Source of the DNA: Kalaharituber pfeilii
Lineage: Eukaryota > Ascomycota > Pezizomycetes > Pezizales > Pezizaceae
Reading direction: 5' to 3'
Assembly (NCBI GenBank): GCA_015179045.1
Contig: WHUZ01000062.1
Span: 186,001-250,000 of the forward strand
DNA: 64,000 bases
In this document: piece after piece, positions 51,967 through 61,921 of the stretch
How the letters are laid out: the number at the start of each line of letters is the position of its first letter
Numbering within the stretch: the first letter of the stretch is position 1
Made by a program: the position numbers and the translations under genes
Notes under the pieces: model-generated
The model's database searches: none
Told to the model about the DNA's origin: nothing
Seen by the model: only the letters and a program-made list of their open reading frames with translations

Positions 51967-54108
51967 TCAGGGCAACGCGTCATGGAGGCGAGGTCTGAAG
52001 ATCAAATAAACGAGTAGGCCTAGGTCGTAGAATACAGCAAAAGCCCCACATATGTAAAGTCCAGTGGTGATTATTGTTTTGTCATGGCTGTGGGTATTAT
52101 CGTTGGGACTGTCGGTATTAAGCCTAAAGAAAGTGGCAGATTCTACTTCGTTAAGCTCAGACCAATTGGCGTGGAAGAACAGCAATGGCATGAACATCGT
52201 AGCATTGAACCATATGCAAAAAACCAGAACTCCCGCAGGTACTTCAAAATAATAGTACTGAGTAATTTGCATTTGGTTATGTAATTCGTAGGGCGTCGAC
52301 ATTATATGAATGAAAAGTGCTGCACATAGAGACGTGTAGAATACCAGTTTGAATCCTTTGGATCCCTTCCAGGGTAAAACTGTCCGGTATGCGTTATTTA
52401 CCGGCCTGTCTGTTTTAATTTCTGACTGGGACAGAAATATCTGCTGGTGAGCTTGTCTTTGGAGGAAACGTTGATGGCATAATGACTGTAACTCTGGTGG
52501 GGATGATCCTTCCATCGATACCACTTGTGCACGGTCATGGTATTTCATCTTGCGTATAAGAACCCCGGACATTCTTTCCAAAGTCTCCTCCACTCGCGTC
52601 TTTTCATCTTGGGAATCATAATAAACTATGATCAGGTTAAAAAATTGCTGGAGGAATTGTGTGGCAATTATGCTAAGCAAACGGGCTATGGAAACAACAG
52701 TCAAGAGAATAAAAACAAATAGTAGGGTTCGCTTAATTGTGTTCCCTAGGATGGTACTAAACAGAAAGGAAAGGAAAAACAACCAGCAAAGCTGAAGGTA
52801 GCTTATTATACCCGATATGAGCAAAAATTGTCCACCTCGCGGTGGTAATGCGTCTGGGGAAGGTAGCAACAGGACGACTGTTGCAGGTGATTTTCTTAAC
52901 TGGTTCATCACGTGCACAAGGGAAAAGATCAGCTTGGTCAGCATCCCGTGTTGATAGACAGTGCTTGGAGTTGGACCTTGCGGTTGCAACCATGCTTCAA
53001 GCTTGCTTGCCAGGAGGGGGGCCCATTTCCATGGGCCTTTCCGTAACTCGGTGATGACCTGTGTGAATTGGGTTTCTGGATATGAAAGCACATCGGGCAT
53101 TGGGTTAATATATGAGATCGAAGCGGCCCGTAAGGTTCGCCTTTCGTACAGCCCACGAGAAATACCTATCAGCACAAGACTCCCTGTAATGATCCAGTAG
53201 AGAGCTAATTTGCTTTCCACAGGACATAGCCAGAGCAATATATGATCATCAAGCGAATAAGGAAAGCTCATGCATGCGAATATGAGCATTAATTTCAAAT
53301 ACAGAAACAGTAATTTCCAGCACGCAACCCTAAAACGTGAATAATGGTTTTGCGTGGTTATTTTTTGACCAATTAATGCCTCAAGCTGATTGGTATGCTT
53401 GTGAATTGTTGAAACGAGACCACCATCAAGCAACGAGGGGGACATAGGACCAGCAAGTTGTTCAATCACAACCTGACTTCTGGTAGGAGTGGTATCAACA
53501 TCCTCTGAGGATGAGGTAGCTTCGCTGCTCTGTACACCATCATTGATAGCCATTGGCGACTGTCTTTGGCTTTGTGCTGGAAGCAGGTATGTGGAAACTT
53601 TAAGACAGTCCTGTGCTTTCAATACGGTTTTTGCTTGCTCTGCGATCAAGGTCTGGGTTACGGGAAGTCCAAACGTGAAAGCTGCTGCAATGCATCCCAA
53701 TGGTGTATAAAGAGTCGTGAGGAGCCCAATGTTGGAAGTCTTAACAGCACTAAAAGCCAAGAGGGTTGGTATCAAAGCCATCAATGTGGATGCTGCTGCC
53801 GAGGCCCACTTATCGAACTCTGTGGACATTTCTAGGTCTAAATTGAATTTTTCCTGACACTGGTTAGGAAACCCTAGTCCAATAATGCCGAAATAACTTG
53901 TAGGTGTTGGAGCAGAATCCTGAGTGACGGTTATAGTATTGTTGAGCAGTTGTAGGACTGTTGTTGTATCATTATTGTGCTGTACTCCAGAGGTGTGATT
54001 TGTGCTCACTTGTTCGTCTTGATCCCCAATAGGCCATGCGGATACTGTCAGCGCACGATTCAGTGCCAATGTGAGGGCTAGGAATGTAGAAACTTGAAAA
54101 GTCCACAT
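51967..54108 (-). CDS. Secretory-pathway multi-pass membrane protein, unknown family
   Basis: A single long frame of about 713 aa. I start at ATG 54108 (MWTFQVSTFLALTLALNRAL) because it gives a clean signal peptide; the upstream extension lacks an ATG. An N-glycosylation-rich lumenal segment follows (NHTSG, NNDTT, NNTIT). Hydrophobic helices include WASAAASTLMALIPTLLAFS, NIGLLTTLYTPLGCIAAAFT, LLFLYLKLMLIFACMSFPYS, ALYWIITGSLVLIGISRGLY, LQLCWLFFLSFLFSTILGNT, TLLFVFILLTVVSIARLLSI, LVFYTSLCAALFIHIMSTPY, VPAGVLVFCIWFNATMFMPL and TGLYICGAFAVFYDLGLLVY, about nine segments. Cytosolic loops are Ser-rich (SSEATSSSEDVDTTPTRSQV). It resembles uncharacterised ascomycete membrane proteins. The C-terminus lies ten bases from a retroelement insertion, so the natural end could have been altered. 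Confidence 0.75.
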   Translation of the reverse strand: MWTFQVSTFLALTLALNRALTVSAWPIGDQDEQVSTNHTSGVQHNNDTTTVLQLLNNTITVTQDSAPTPTSYFGIIGLGFPNQCQEKFNLDLEMSTEFDKWASAAASTLMALIPTLLAFSAVKTSNIGLLTTLYTPLGCIAAAFTFGLPVTQTLIAEQAKTVLKAQDCLKVSTYLLPAQSQRQSPMAINDGVQSSEATSSSEDVDTTPTRSQVVIEQLAGPMSPSLLDGGLVSTIHKHTNQLEALIGQKITTQNHYSRFRVACWKLLFLYLKLMLIFACMSFPYSLDDHILLWLCPVESKLALYWIITGSLVLIGISRGLYERRTLRAASISYINPMPDVLSYPETQFTQVITELRKGPWKWAPLLASKLEAWLQPQGPTPSTVYQHGMLTKLIFSLVHVMNQLRKSPATVVLLLPSPDALPPRGGQFLLISGIISYLQLCWLFFLSFLFSTILGNTIKRTLLFVFILLTVVSIARLLSIIATQFLQQFFNLIIVYYDSQDEKTRVEETLERMSGVLIRKMKYHDRAQVVSMEGSSPPELQSLCHQRFLQRQAHQQIFLSQSEIKTDRPVNNAYRTVLPWKGSKGFKLVFYTSLCAALFIHIMSTPYELHNQMQITQYYYFEVPAGVLVFCIWFNATMFMPLLFFHANWSELNEVESATFFRLNTDSPNDNTHSHDKTIITTGLYICGAFAVFYDLGLLVYLIFRPRLHDALP

Positions 54109-54309
54109 GCTTGTTGTTATGAAAACCCTTTGTGTACGTCGGCTTGCTGAATTCAATTCCAGTGTAAGATAAATGCAAAGACAGAAATAACGCTGGATAG
54201 TAAATGAACGATAGGACCAGAGCAAAACCTGTGTGATAGCTGGACGTTACCGGTCACATCTAATTATATTTAAATAACTACAATATCACATAGGACGAAT
54301 GAATCCAAC

Positions 54310-54532
54310 AGGCCAACCAGGCCAGTCCAGGCCAACCAGGCCAGTCCAGGCCAACCAGGCCAGTCCAGGCCAACCAGGCCAGTCCAGGCCAACCAGGCCA
54401 GTCCAGGCCAACCAGGCCAGTCCAGACCAACCAGGCCAGCCCAGGCCATGGACGAATGAATCCAACAGGCCAACCAGGCCAGTCCAGGCCAACCAGGCCA
54501 GTCCAGACCAACCAGGCCAGCCCAGGCCATTT
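54310..54532. repeat. 19-bp subterminal tandem array in hAT-N2
   Basis: Units of AACCAGGCCAGTCCAGGCC are repeated about ten times, broken once by a second copy of the element's own left end (GGACGAATGAATCCAACAGG). The W/P/G-rich frames are repeat translations. Confidence 0.95.
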
Positions 54533-54856
54533 ATGTAAATTCAAGCGATTTTAGAATTTAACCCAGGTGAATTAGATTTTAATAGTCCTGGATATTTCGG
54601 CTGTCAGTAATTGACAGTCACCCAGTAGGTATCATCATCAAAGATTTGAGTCCCGTCTGTTGTATTGTCTGGAAGGTCCGTCATTTCTAAAATATTTGTT
54701 AGTATATATGCTTGAACATAAAGTGTGATACATACTTCACTAAAGTCGTAGACCGCTGCTGTTTAAAATTCTAGATATATGGGAGATTCTACTCATTTAA
54801 ATACTCAAACAATCTGGTAAACGCTAGCCTTAATTCACCTGGATAGCTGTGGAGGG

Positions 54857-55037
54857 CTTCTTTTTTTTTTTAAAAAATCATTACTCGCGTGCCGCCCTAA
54901 GGGCTATGGCGAGGATTTAAATACATGAAAGACAAAGGAAGAAAAGATCAAGACTAAGGAAAGAAAGAGGGTAACTACTAAAAGAGATTAGCTGTCCTGC
55001 CTGGGAAGTGGATGGTCTCTAATCCCGTGCCGCCCAA
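54857..55037 (-). mobile_element. LINE B 3' end in hAT-N2, 9-bp target-site duplication
   Basis: T-run, B tail (AAATCATTACTCGCGTGCCG..CCCTAAGGGCTATGGCGAGG) and 3' UTR, between TGTGGAGGG copies (54848-54856 and 55038-55046). Confidence 0.9.
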
Positions 55038-55392
55038 TGTGGAGGGATTCGTTTAAGTGGCTTAAACCTGCCTGAATGGCCTGGGCTGGCCTGTTGGATT
55101 CATTGCATAGGACGATGGCCCTAGACAGGCGCACGATTGTGTTGTGCACCTGGTTGAATTCAGCCCACCATGTGCTATATGCAGATGCGCTCAACTAAGC
55201 GCACGAAGTCAGGCCAAAAATGAAGCAGCTCAGCTCAACCCAGAAAAGGAAACGACTCTGAGGCTCTCATGCATGAGGATGACGTGGTGACTCGAAGCAC
55301 GCCGATCCAATCCCCGATCCCGAAAGCAAGGCTATTTGGTCATGACTGCAGAGTATCTTCAGACCTCAGTAGACTCTTCACACATCAAACGT

Positions 55393-55759
55393 TGTGATGA
55401 AGGCTCAACAGCATCCACTGTTTCGCACGGGTACCGGTATCTAGAGCTGGCGGAACGAAGTCTCAAGGGCGGTCTCAATTGTCAAATGTCAAGGAAAGCA
55501 TCATGTGTGGCCTGTAGTTTTGTCTGCGATTTCTGGTCTGTCTGGTCTATCCCTGCGTATCCATGTCTGTGCCTCCATACAGTCCTATCTACATACATTT
55601 TATAGACCCCCTTCGCCTTCCAACTGAGCCTATACATACACATCTCGCTTCTTAAATGTAATTTTCTTCCTCATCCCACGCATGTGGCCCTACCGATGAG
55701 TACCGCACCGGCCCGCGTTTGGCCTTATTCTTTCCATCGGTTCAGTGGTTACCACCACA
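55393..55759 (+). mobile_element. Solo LTR family X, copy 3
   Basis: TGTGATGAAGGCTCAACAGC to GTTACCACCACA, 367 bp, clearly similar to 31281-31658. The right end runs into a 32-bp tandem repeat, and no flanking duplication is seen. Confidence 0.75.
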
Positions 55760-55882
55760 CACTACCCCCCTCTCCTAGAACAGCGGCCACACACTACCCC
55801 CCTCTCCTAGAACAGCGGCCACACACTACCCCCCTCTCCTAGAACAGCGGCCACACACTACCCCCCTCTCCTAGAACAGCGG
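55755..55882. repeat. 32-bp tandem repeat, four identical units
   Basis: The unit CCACACACTACCCCCCTCTC..CTAGAACAGCGG occurs four times without visible change, starting in the last bases of LTR X. Identity indicates recent amplification. Confidence 0.95.
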
Positions 55883-56460
55883 CCCTCCGCTTTCGAACCA
55901 TCAAACAAAGAAGAAAACCAAGCTATAAACAAATACAAATAAAGAACAACAAAATGTCAAAGATCACAAAACAAGCTTATCAAATTATGCGAACAGCCGT
56001 TTCTTTGTCTTTCAGTTCATGACGTAATCAATTCACCTCGTAATTCCCACCCCGGGGCGGGTCTGATTTTCTGCCTGCTCTTCCTCTTCCTCATGCTCCA
56101 CGTCCACTCTCACTTGGAATTTCTTGATCCTATCACCTGAGATCGGTCCTTCTAATAGCGTCCCATCCAATTCAGCAAATCAATAGCCTCGGACCAGGCG
56201 TTTAATCTATAATAGTACTGAGTTACATCCCTCTTGGCGTACACACCTTGGCAACAACTGGCCATCTACTATACGGAGTAAGAACTGAAAGAAATGTCGT
56301 CGGAAAATGCCTTGGCAACAACCACCAAAGCCGTATCAACGTACCGAATGAAATGTTCGCATTCTCCTGAACCTCAACATACCCCTGAACTTATTCAAAC
56401 AATTTCCTTTATATTGATTGCATATATATTTCATTCAAAAAATCCCCTTTATATATTAAT
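55883..56460. other. Spacer, no gene seen
   Basis: Possibly the start of an LTR-element interior, but no primer-binding site or coding frame could be recognised. Confidence 0.4.
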
Positions 56461-56465
56461 TGCAT

Positions 56466-56740
56466 CCAATGAATCCAACAGGCCGTGATCTGCGTTGGAC
56501 TGAAACCGCCTGGACCGGTCCAGGCCGGTATTCTCAGTGGCTTGGACCAGCCTGGACCGGCTTGGACTGGTTTAACCCACATGAAGCAGGCCAAGCAGGC
56601 CATTCAGGCAGGTTCAAGCCAATTAAACGAATCACTCCACAGCTATCCAGGTGAATTGATGCCAGCTTTTACTAGATTGTTTGAGTATTTAAATGGGTAG
56701 AATCTCCCGTGTATCTAGAATTTCAAACAGCAGCGGTCTT
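56466..56740. mobile_element. hAT-N2 left-end fragment
   Basis: It begins with CAATGAATCCAACAGGCC, the hAT-N2 TIR, then GGCC-rich DNA and the segment AATTCACCTGGATAGCTGTG in inverted form, as in 48690-48720. The right TIR is absent. Confidence 0.7.
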
Positions 56741-56744
56741 GGGC

Positions 56745-57770
56745 CCAATTTACTGGTATCATAGGTCCCTTTCTATTGCGCGGAATGAGGCAGTATAAGC
56801 TCAATTTAATATATGACAGCTCTATATCGACGGCGTGAGATACAGCCGAATGACTCGAATTTGACAGGTATGCCATGCCAGATCTCTTTTAATTGCGTGA
56901 TAGCAGCAGAATGAGCTGGGCACAGGATGCAGCAGAATGAGAGCCGAATTTGACAGGTATGACAAGACTCTTCTACGGCACGAGATATAGAAGAATAAGC
57001 CAGATTTCATAGGTATGGCACATCTGTCTCACCAGTGCAAGATGAAGCAGAACGAGTTCAATTTGACAGGTACAGCAGCACCTTTCCACAGCACGAGAGT
57101 AACAGAGTGAGCTGAATTTGACAGGTATGAGAGTACAATTTGACTGGTATTCGATGATATGAGATGCAGCAGAACGAGAGTCAAATTTGACAGGTATGGC
57201 AGGTCCATTTCACCCTGCGAGATGCAGCAAAATGAGCTGAATTTGACAGGCATGACAGCTCCTCAATAGTGCAAGATGCAGTAGAATGGGCTGAATTTAA
57301 TAGGTGTAACAGTCTCCCTCAATGGCGCGAGATGAGGAAGAATGTGGTCAAGTTGACGGGTATGACCTCTACAGGCAAAAATGAGGCAGGATGAGCTCAA
57401 TTTAACCGGTATGACAGCTTCCTCTCAATGGCGCGAGATATGGCCGAATGAGCTCAAGTTGACAACTATCATAGGACTCTTTCCATAGCGTGAGAGCAGC
57501 AGAACGAGCTGAATTTGACAGGTATGGCAGGACCTACCTAGCAACGTGAGACATGGTAAAACGGGCTCAATCCAGTTATGGCTGGCCCCTTTCTATGGTG
57601 CAAAGTGATGAAGTATGGCTAATTTGACAGATACAACAAGACCTACTTGATGGTGTGGGATATAACAAAATGGGCTCAATTTACAATTTTACAGGTATGA
57701 CAGATTACTCTCGATAGTGCAAGGTGGGGCAAAATGAGAATGTGCTGTGACTGGTATGGCATGGCGGGAT
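56745..57770. repeat. Degenerate ~55-bp minisatellite, about 17 units
   Basis: Each unit contains GCGAGATGCAGCAGAATGAG followed by CTGAATTTGACAGGTATGACAG-like sequence and a CCTTTCAATGG-like spacer. Units differ by 10-30% and by small indels. There is no open frame through the array. Confidence 0.88.
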
Positions 57771-58870
57771 GATAAAGGAGCACCTGCCAAAGGTTACAAT
57801 CATCGGCGACTACAGTACCTACTGACTCCGGTTCCATTCCCCATTCTTTACTGGTTTTTAAATCGCAAGCACTCTATAGATAGTGATAGCTATGTATACT
57901 CTTTATTATCACCCTCAGCCTTCAATTCTTCCACTCTCTTATATACTCTTACCATCATTCCAGCTGTATTAGTTATATCCTTTTGTAACTTTTTAATTAC
58001 CTTACACCTGTTAATATCCTCACTTGCATAGCATTTATACGTGGGTCTAGAGGGCGGATAAGAAAGCTGGGTACATCTAAAAGGGCATATGCTGGACATC
58101 TGAGCAATATCATTGTGGGTAGATATTAACCGGAATTTAGGTAGAGTTTATGGGCTGTAACGAGGGTTTTGCTATCCATAAGTTTTACAATTATTAGCAT
58201 TATACTCCACAAAAAAATATAAAATTAACCTTCTGAAGCTACATTTGGTACTAGAACTCCCTGGATGCAGGAGTGGGATTACGTGACATTATAAATAACA
58301 TTGAGGATATACTGATATGAATAAATGCAGAGAAACGAGATTGTACAGTCATGGAACTGGTAAAGAGTGTACAGTCACTTGACGCCGACTTTACGGGGCT
58401 ACAATGGTCCCTTATCCACTACCGCTACACCTACACTCACCCTCGCGGTCGCGAGGTGGCCACATGCTAGTACATAAGTACGTTGCTACTGAAGCATCTT
58501 AGCATATGTGTTATGTAATCAATCTTTGGTATTGGTGTCTTAATTATGTATATAACGCGTGGAGATTAAGTCGGACCCCCGTAACGATCAGGGCAACGAT
58601 CAGGGCAACGATCACACCTTGTGAATAACACCATCAACACAAACATGAATAACTACACACTTCCTTGGAAAGAAAGCTTTGGTACCTAAATTCTGAATGT
58701 ATATGACTTGGTTTTTATGATTTATTTAATATATGTGAATAAGAAATAGTCAGCAAACAAGAGCTGAGCAAGCTTACAGGAAGAGAAAAGATGAGAGCTC
58801 ATAGAAGTATTCTGAAACTGATCACACTATTCATGTAATACAATATCTGGTTCCTGATCTTTCTCTCTAC
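57771..58870. other. Long spacer, no gene seen
   Basis: Unique AT-rich sequence. TGCAGGAGTGGGATTACGTG near 58266 may be an eroded LINE tail. ACGATCAGGGCA is repeated near 58583-58610. Confidence 0.4.
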
Positions 58871-58874
58871 ATTC

Positions 58875-58985
58875 TGTCGCTACTGTAATCGGCCAAACCA
58901 CTGTAGTCTGCCAAACTGATATAGTCCGCCGAACTGCTGTAGTGCTGTAGTGCACCGAACCGCTATAGTCTGCCTCTGCTCTATT
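58875..58985. repeat. Short degenerate CTGTAGTCTGCC repeat
   Basis: Four to five units of about 20 bp (CCAAACCACTGTAGTCTG type). Confidence 0.6.
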
Positions 58986-59104
58986 GCTGCATGTCCCTCC
59001 CCCTCTCCGAATATGACATCATGGCAGTTTGCTAGCTCATAGTTATATATATGTATGATATCATTTCTAAGGTTTTTTTTTTTTTTTAGCAAACTTCTGC
59101 TCAT

Positions 59105-59812
59105 TTACGTCTGTGGCGGCATACGCGCGCGCTGCTGCGAGAAGTGGGCTGTTGCCGAAACCGGGGGGGGGGGGGGGGTCTGTATGCGGTACGGCATGTA
59201 TATATGTGAGAGGGGAGCGAACAGAGGTTCTGCTCTCCTACAACCTACACAGGAATACAAAAATTCTCGCTTGGTGAAGAAAAGTCCCTCCACAGCACCC
59301 TAGCACATAGACCACTACTACCTCACATTCCTTACTAACTCCAATACCCCACTCTCCCACTATTGAAGTATCTACAACAAGTAGAGAAAGTAGCAATATG
59401 AAAGACTTAAGACTATAAGGGAAATAAAATTAAATCTGTATTAAGCAAAATTTGGTGAACCCCTTCTGCATTGTGGTCCACTTCACCGTCGTATATAGCA
59501 CCAGATACAAGCGTGCGAAAAATATCAAACAGCTATTATCCCAATTGAGCAGAACATTGTGAGTGGTAGGTTGATGAGAGTCCGATTTAGGTGACACATG
59601 GAGTCTGGAATCTGAGGGTTCAATTATGGCTAGTGATATCTAGTATATGCATCCAGCGGACATCCTTGCCATGCTGCACCTGGATTGGAATGGCGTTGCT
59701 GCGATATACTTGCTTCATACTTAGATCCCCTACTAGCATAGATGTGCGAGAATAGATAGTGAGATTTTGTATGAAAAAGGTCAATTAAGCAAAGGACATA
59801 TAATACCAATGA
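59105..59812. other. Spacer with a 16-G tract, no gene seen
   Basis: A run of 16 G lies at 59163-59178 on the plus strand. Nothing else is recognised. Confidence 0.5.
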
Positions 59813-60222
59813 TTAGAGGAACAATGCGCCCACGCGTTCAAGCACTTGGACAACCAGCTGCAGGAACCATCCACCCGGCAGGCCATACCAAGCGGCCGTT
59901 ACAGTAGACAAGGCCGCGGCGAAAACTGGCCCTATAGTGGAAAGAACTCCGGTAGCACCAATGCTTTGCAGCCAGGCAAATAGGCTTCCCGCTGCGACGT
60001 TTCCGATGCGGGCTTGGACTAAAGCGGCCATTGAGCCTGGTGGGTATCAATTATGTCAGCCATTAACAACTGCATTGCATTGCCGTAAGCAATCAGGGTG
60101 TAAACAAAACCTGCAGCAACACCTTCGGTGGTGAACCCAATCGCAGCAAGAATTGGTGCCGACAGGGTGCCGCCTACCACCGAAATCGCAACGGTAGTGA
60201 GCGTTATTAGGCGGGAGGACAT
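59813..60222 (-). CDS. ISG12/IFI6-16-like small membrane protein (spliced)
   Basis: On the minus strand, exon 60222-60111 and exon 60036-59813, with a 74-nt intron (donor CAG|GTTTTG, branch GGCTGACAT, acceptor CACCAG), give about 111 aa from MSSRLITLTTVAISVVGGTL. The joined protein reads LSAPILAAIGFTTEGVAAGS, then MAALVQARIGNVAAGSLFAW and LQSIGATGVLSTIGPVFAAA. This is the glycine/alanine-rich IGF..EG.AAGS...G.VA.GS..A.LQS.GA.G pattern of the Ifi-6-16/ISG12 family. Animal members are small hydrophobic proteins of mitochondrial or ER membranes linked to apoptosis and stress; fungal roles are not established. The exact family motif across the splice junction supports the gene model. Confidence 0.78.
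60037..60110 (-). other. Intron of the ISG12-like gene
   Basis: 74 nt. Splicing restores EGVAAGSMAALVQARIGNVA across the junction (phase 1). The branch-site candidate CTGAC lies about 20 nt from the acceptor. Confidence 0.75.
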
Positions 60223-60499
60223 TTTTCCAGACGTTGTGGGAAAAAGGTAAGTCGAATCGTTTCCGTTGTATGTGATGGTATGGATAATACGTTGGAGTAG
60301 GACAACGCCGCTTTATGTAGGAGTTCAGCTTTTGAGCACTTGATCAGCGGCGAGGGTCTATATCCCTAGCCTTGCCTTGGCACTGTTGCCAGCGGGTTTG
60401 TGCTTAGTCAAGAGGCTTCTTATGTGGAACACATTGTGGTGAAAACTATGCTTAATCATCGCCAAGAGCCACTAATGCAAGGCTAGTTGAGTTTCACCA
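60223..60499. other. Promoter-side spacer of the ISG12-like gene
   Basis: No separate feature recognised. Confidence 0.4.
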
Positions 60500-61155
60500 G
60501 TCGAAGGGATACTCGGACGAGCTGTTCCATCGGCAGGAAGAAAGGGCAGGAACAATGGGGAGGCAATGATAAAAGCGGTGATCAAGACGCAGCGCTGTCC
60601 ATCGAGAAAAGGAGGAGCGGAATTTGGCGATGTGGTACGGAAGAGGTTATGAGGGAGATACGGAAGAGCGAGAAGGCAAAAAGATGGGGGTGGCTGAAGA
60701 AATTCTTTAGGACGATAATTGCGTTGAACAATGTCCCGATCCGCAGCCTTCTACTTTACATGTTATTGGTGAAGTGGGAAGAATTTACGAACCTACTGGT
60801 AATCCGACATTGTATAATCTACGATGTTTATACTGAGAACGCAAGTTTATGAGTGTCGAGACTCCATCGTTGAGTATCCTGTTATGTGTTTCTTTCCTAC
60901 TACTAAGCGATTTTGCAATACCCCTCTACCTAGGCGAAATGTAGTCTCGAGGCGAAATACCTTAGTGGCAGTGTTTGGAAAAATCTTCGGTCTTCATTTA
61001 GCGCGAGCTTTCAGTGGAGTGAGATGGGAATGTCAGAGGAAAGGGGAAAACGGACGTGGCTGTACCACAGGGATCGCCTCTGTCGCGGGTCAGATATTTG
61101 ATATGGTTGGCATCAACCCCGAGGAAAATGGAGGAGACATTGGCACAGAAGATTC
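60500..61155 (+). pseudogene. LINE reverse-transcriptase remnant, family A/C
   Basis: In shifting frames it matches LINE C reverse transcriptase: MIKAVIKTQRCPSRKGGAEF corresponds to AIVRAVTKVQRCLHRGGRAA; WGWLKKFF to RGWLEKFM; and, after about 290 bp of unrelated sequence, DVAVPQGSPLSRVRYLIWLA to VRVPQGSPLSPVIFLIFIAA. It is interrupted and dead. Confidence 0.7.
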
Positions 61156-61846
61156 CATCTTTGCCTAACTTCTAGTAACTGTGCTTGCTCAAAAGTTGAT
61201 CATGCTCTGCATTAGAGCGCTTGACTTTTTCGTTCTTATCATCCATTAAGGCATTGAAACGACGGTTGAAGTAATTGGAATTTTATTAAAACTATTCTCC
61301 AATGCCCGGATATTCCTATAGAGGGTTTCTATATATTCCCCAGGTTTCCTAATAAACATTACCCCACCAAATTGTTTGCATTATGCACAAATGGTTCAGG
61401 TGCTAACAATGTAAATGATCAGGCACTATGCACAGAATATTTACCTAGTGAATAGCCCACTGAAAAGTTAAAAAGGAGTGAAGAACAAGCAAGGAAAAAT
61501 GAACAGTTCGGCCGGTGAGGCGGAAAATGGCGAGTTCGAGTGAAAATGATGAGTTCGAGTGAGCTGCAGCTGCTGTGAGTGGAGGTCGAGGGGGGCGCTG
61601 CTTCCGGGGGGGGGGCTGCTGCGTGGAGGTCGTTGCTGCTGTGAGCGAAGTGCGGCAGCTCATATTGTAGGTAAAAATGAAATATATGAAGTAAGAGGCT
61701 CACGCGCAGGTGCTAGTATAGGATGGTCCTTTATGGTGGTGGTAACAGGGTGTAGAGATCGGGACACAGTGAGTGCAAGAGCTGAGGCGCAAGAATGCAT
61801 CACAAGCTTGCGGATGACTCAGCTCGTGGTTTATATGCTGCAAAAC
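61156..61846. other. Spacer, no gene seen
   Basis: CTGCTGTGAG/GAGGTCG short repeats lie near 61565-61660. No gene is supported. Confidence 0.4.
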
Positions 61847-61857
61847 AAAAAAGACAA

Positions 61858-61910
61858 ATTTTTTTTTTTTTAAATATCATTAATCGCGTGCCGCCCTATA
61901 GGCTATGGCG
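61858..61910 (-). mobile_element. Tail-only LINE B insertion, 11-bp target-site duplication
   Basis: T-run and AAATATCATTAATCGCGTGC..CGCCCTATAGGCTATGGCG between AAAAAAGACAA copies (61847-61857 and 61911-61921). Confidence 0.85.
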
Positions 61911-61921
61911 AAAAAAGACAA

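Larger units (their letters stand above)
54297..55105. mobile_element. hAT-N2 element with perfect 8-bp target-site duplication
   Basis: TIRs AATGAATCCAACAGGCC and GGCCTGTTGGATTCATT match perfectly over 17 bp. It is flanked by CATAGGAC (54289-54296 and 55106-55113). The minus strand keeps an exon start (MTDLPDNTTDGTQIFDDDTY) preceded by an intron-like segment with TACTAAC and TTTTAG. No catalytic domain. The left end carries a 19-bp tandem array and the right part a LINE B insertion. Confidence 0.92.

Noticed and set aside
54270..54544. Trp-Pro-Gly-rich repeated peptides on both strands
   Set aside because: All frames through the 19-bp hAT subterminal array are open because the repeat lacks stop codons.
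27821..57770. Tandem arrays considered as CRISPR
   Set aside because: Units are directly abutting without unique spacers of constant size, there are no cas genes and the context is eukaryotic.
59163..59178. 16-G tract considered as a G-quadruplex regulatory element
   Set aside because: A single homopolymer with no adjacent gene; could also be a sequencing artefact.
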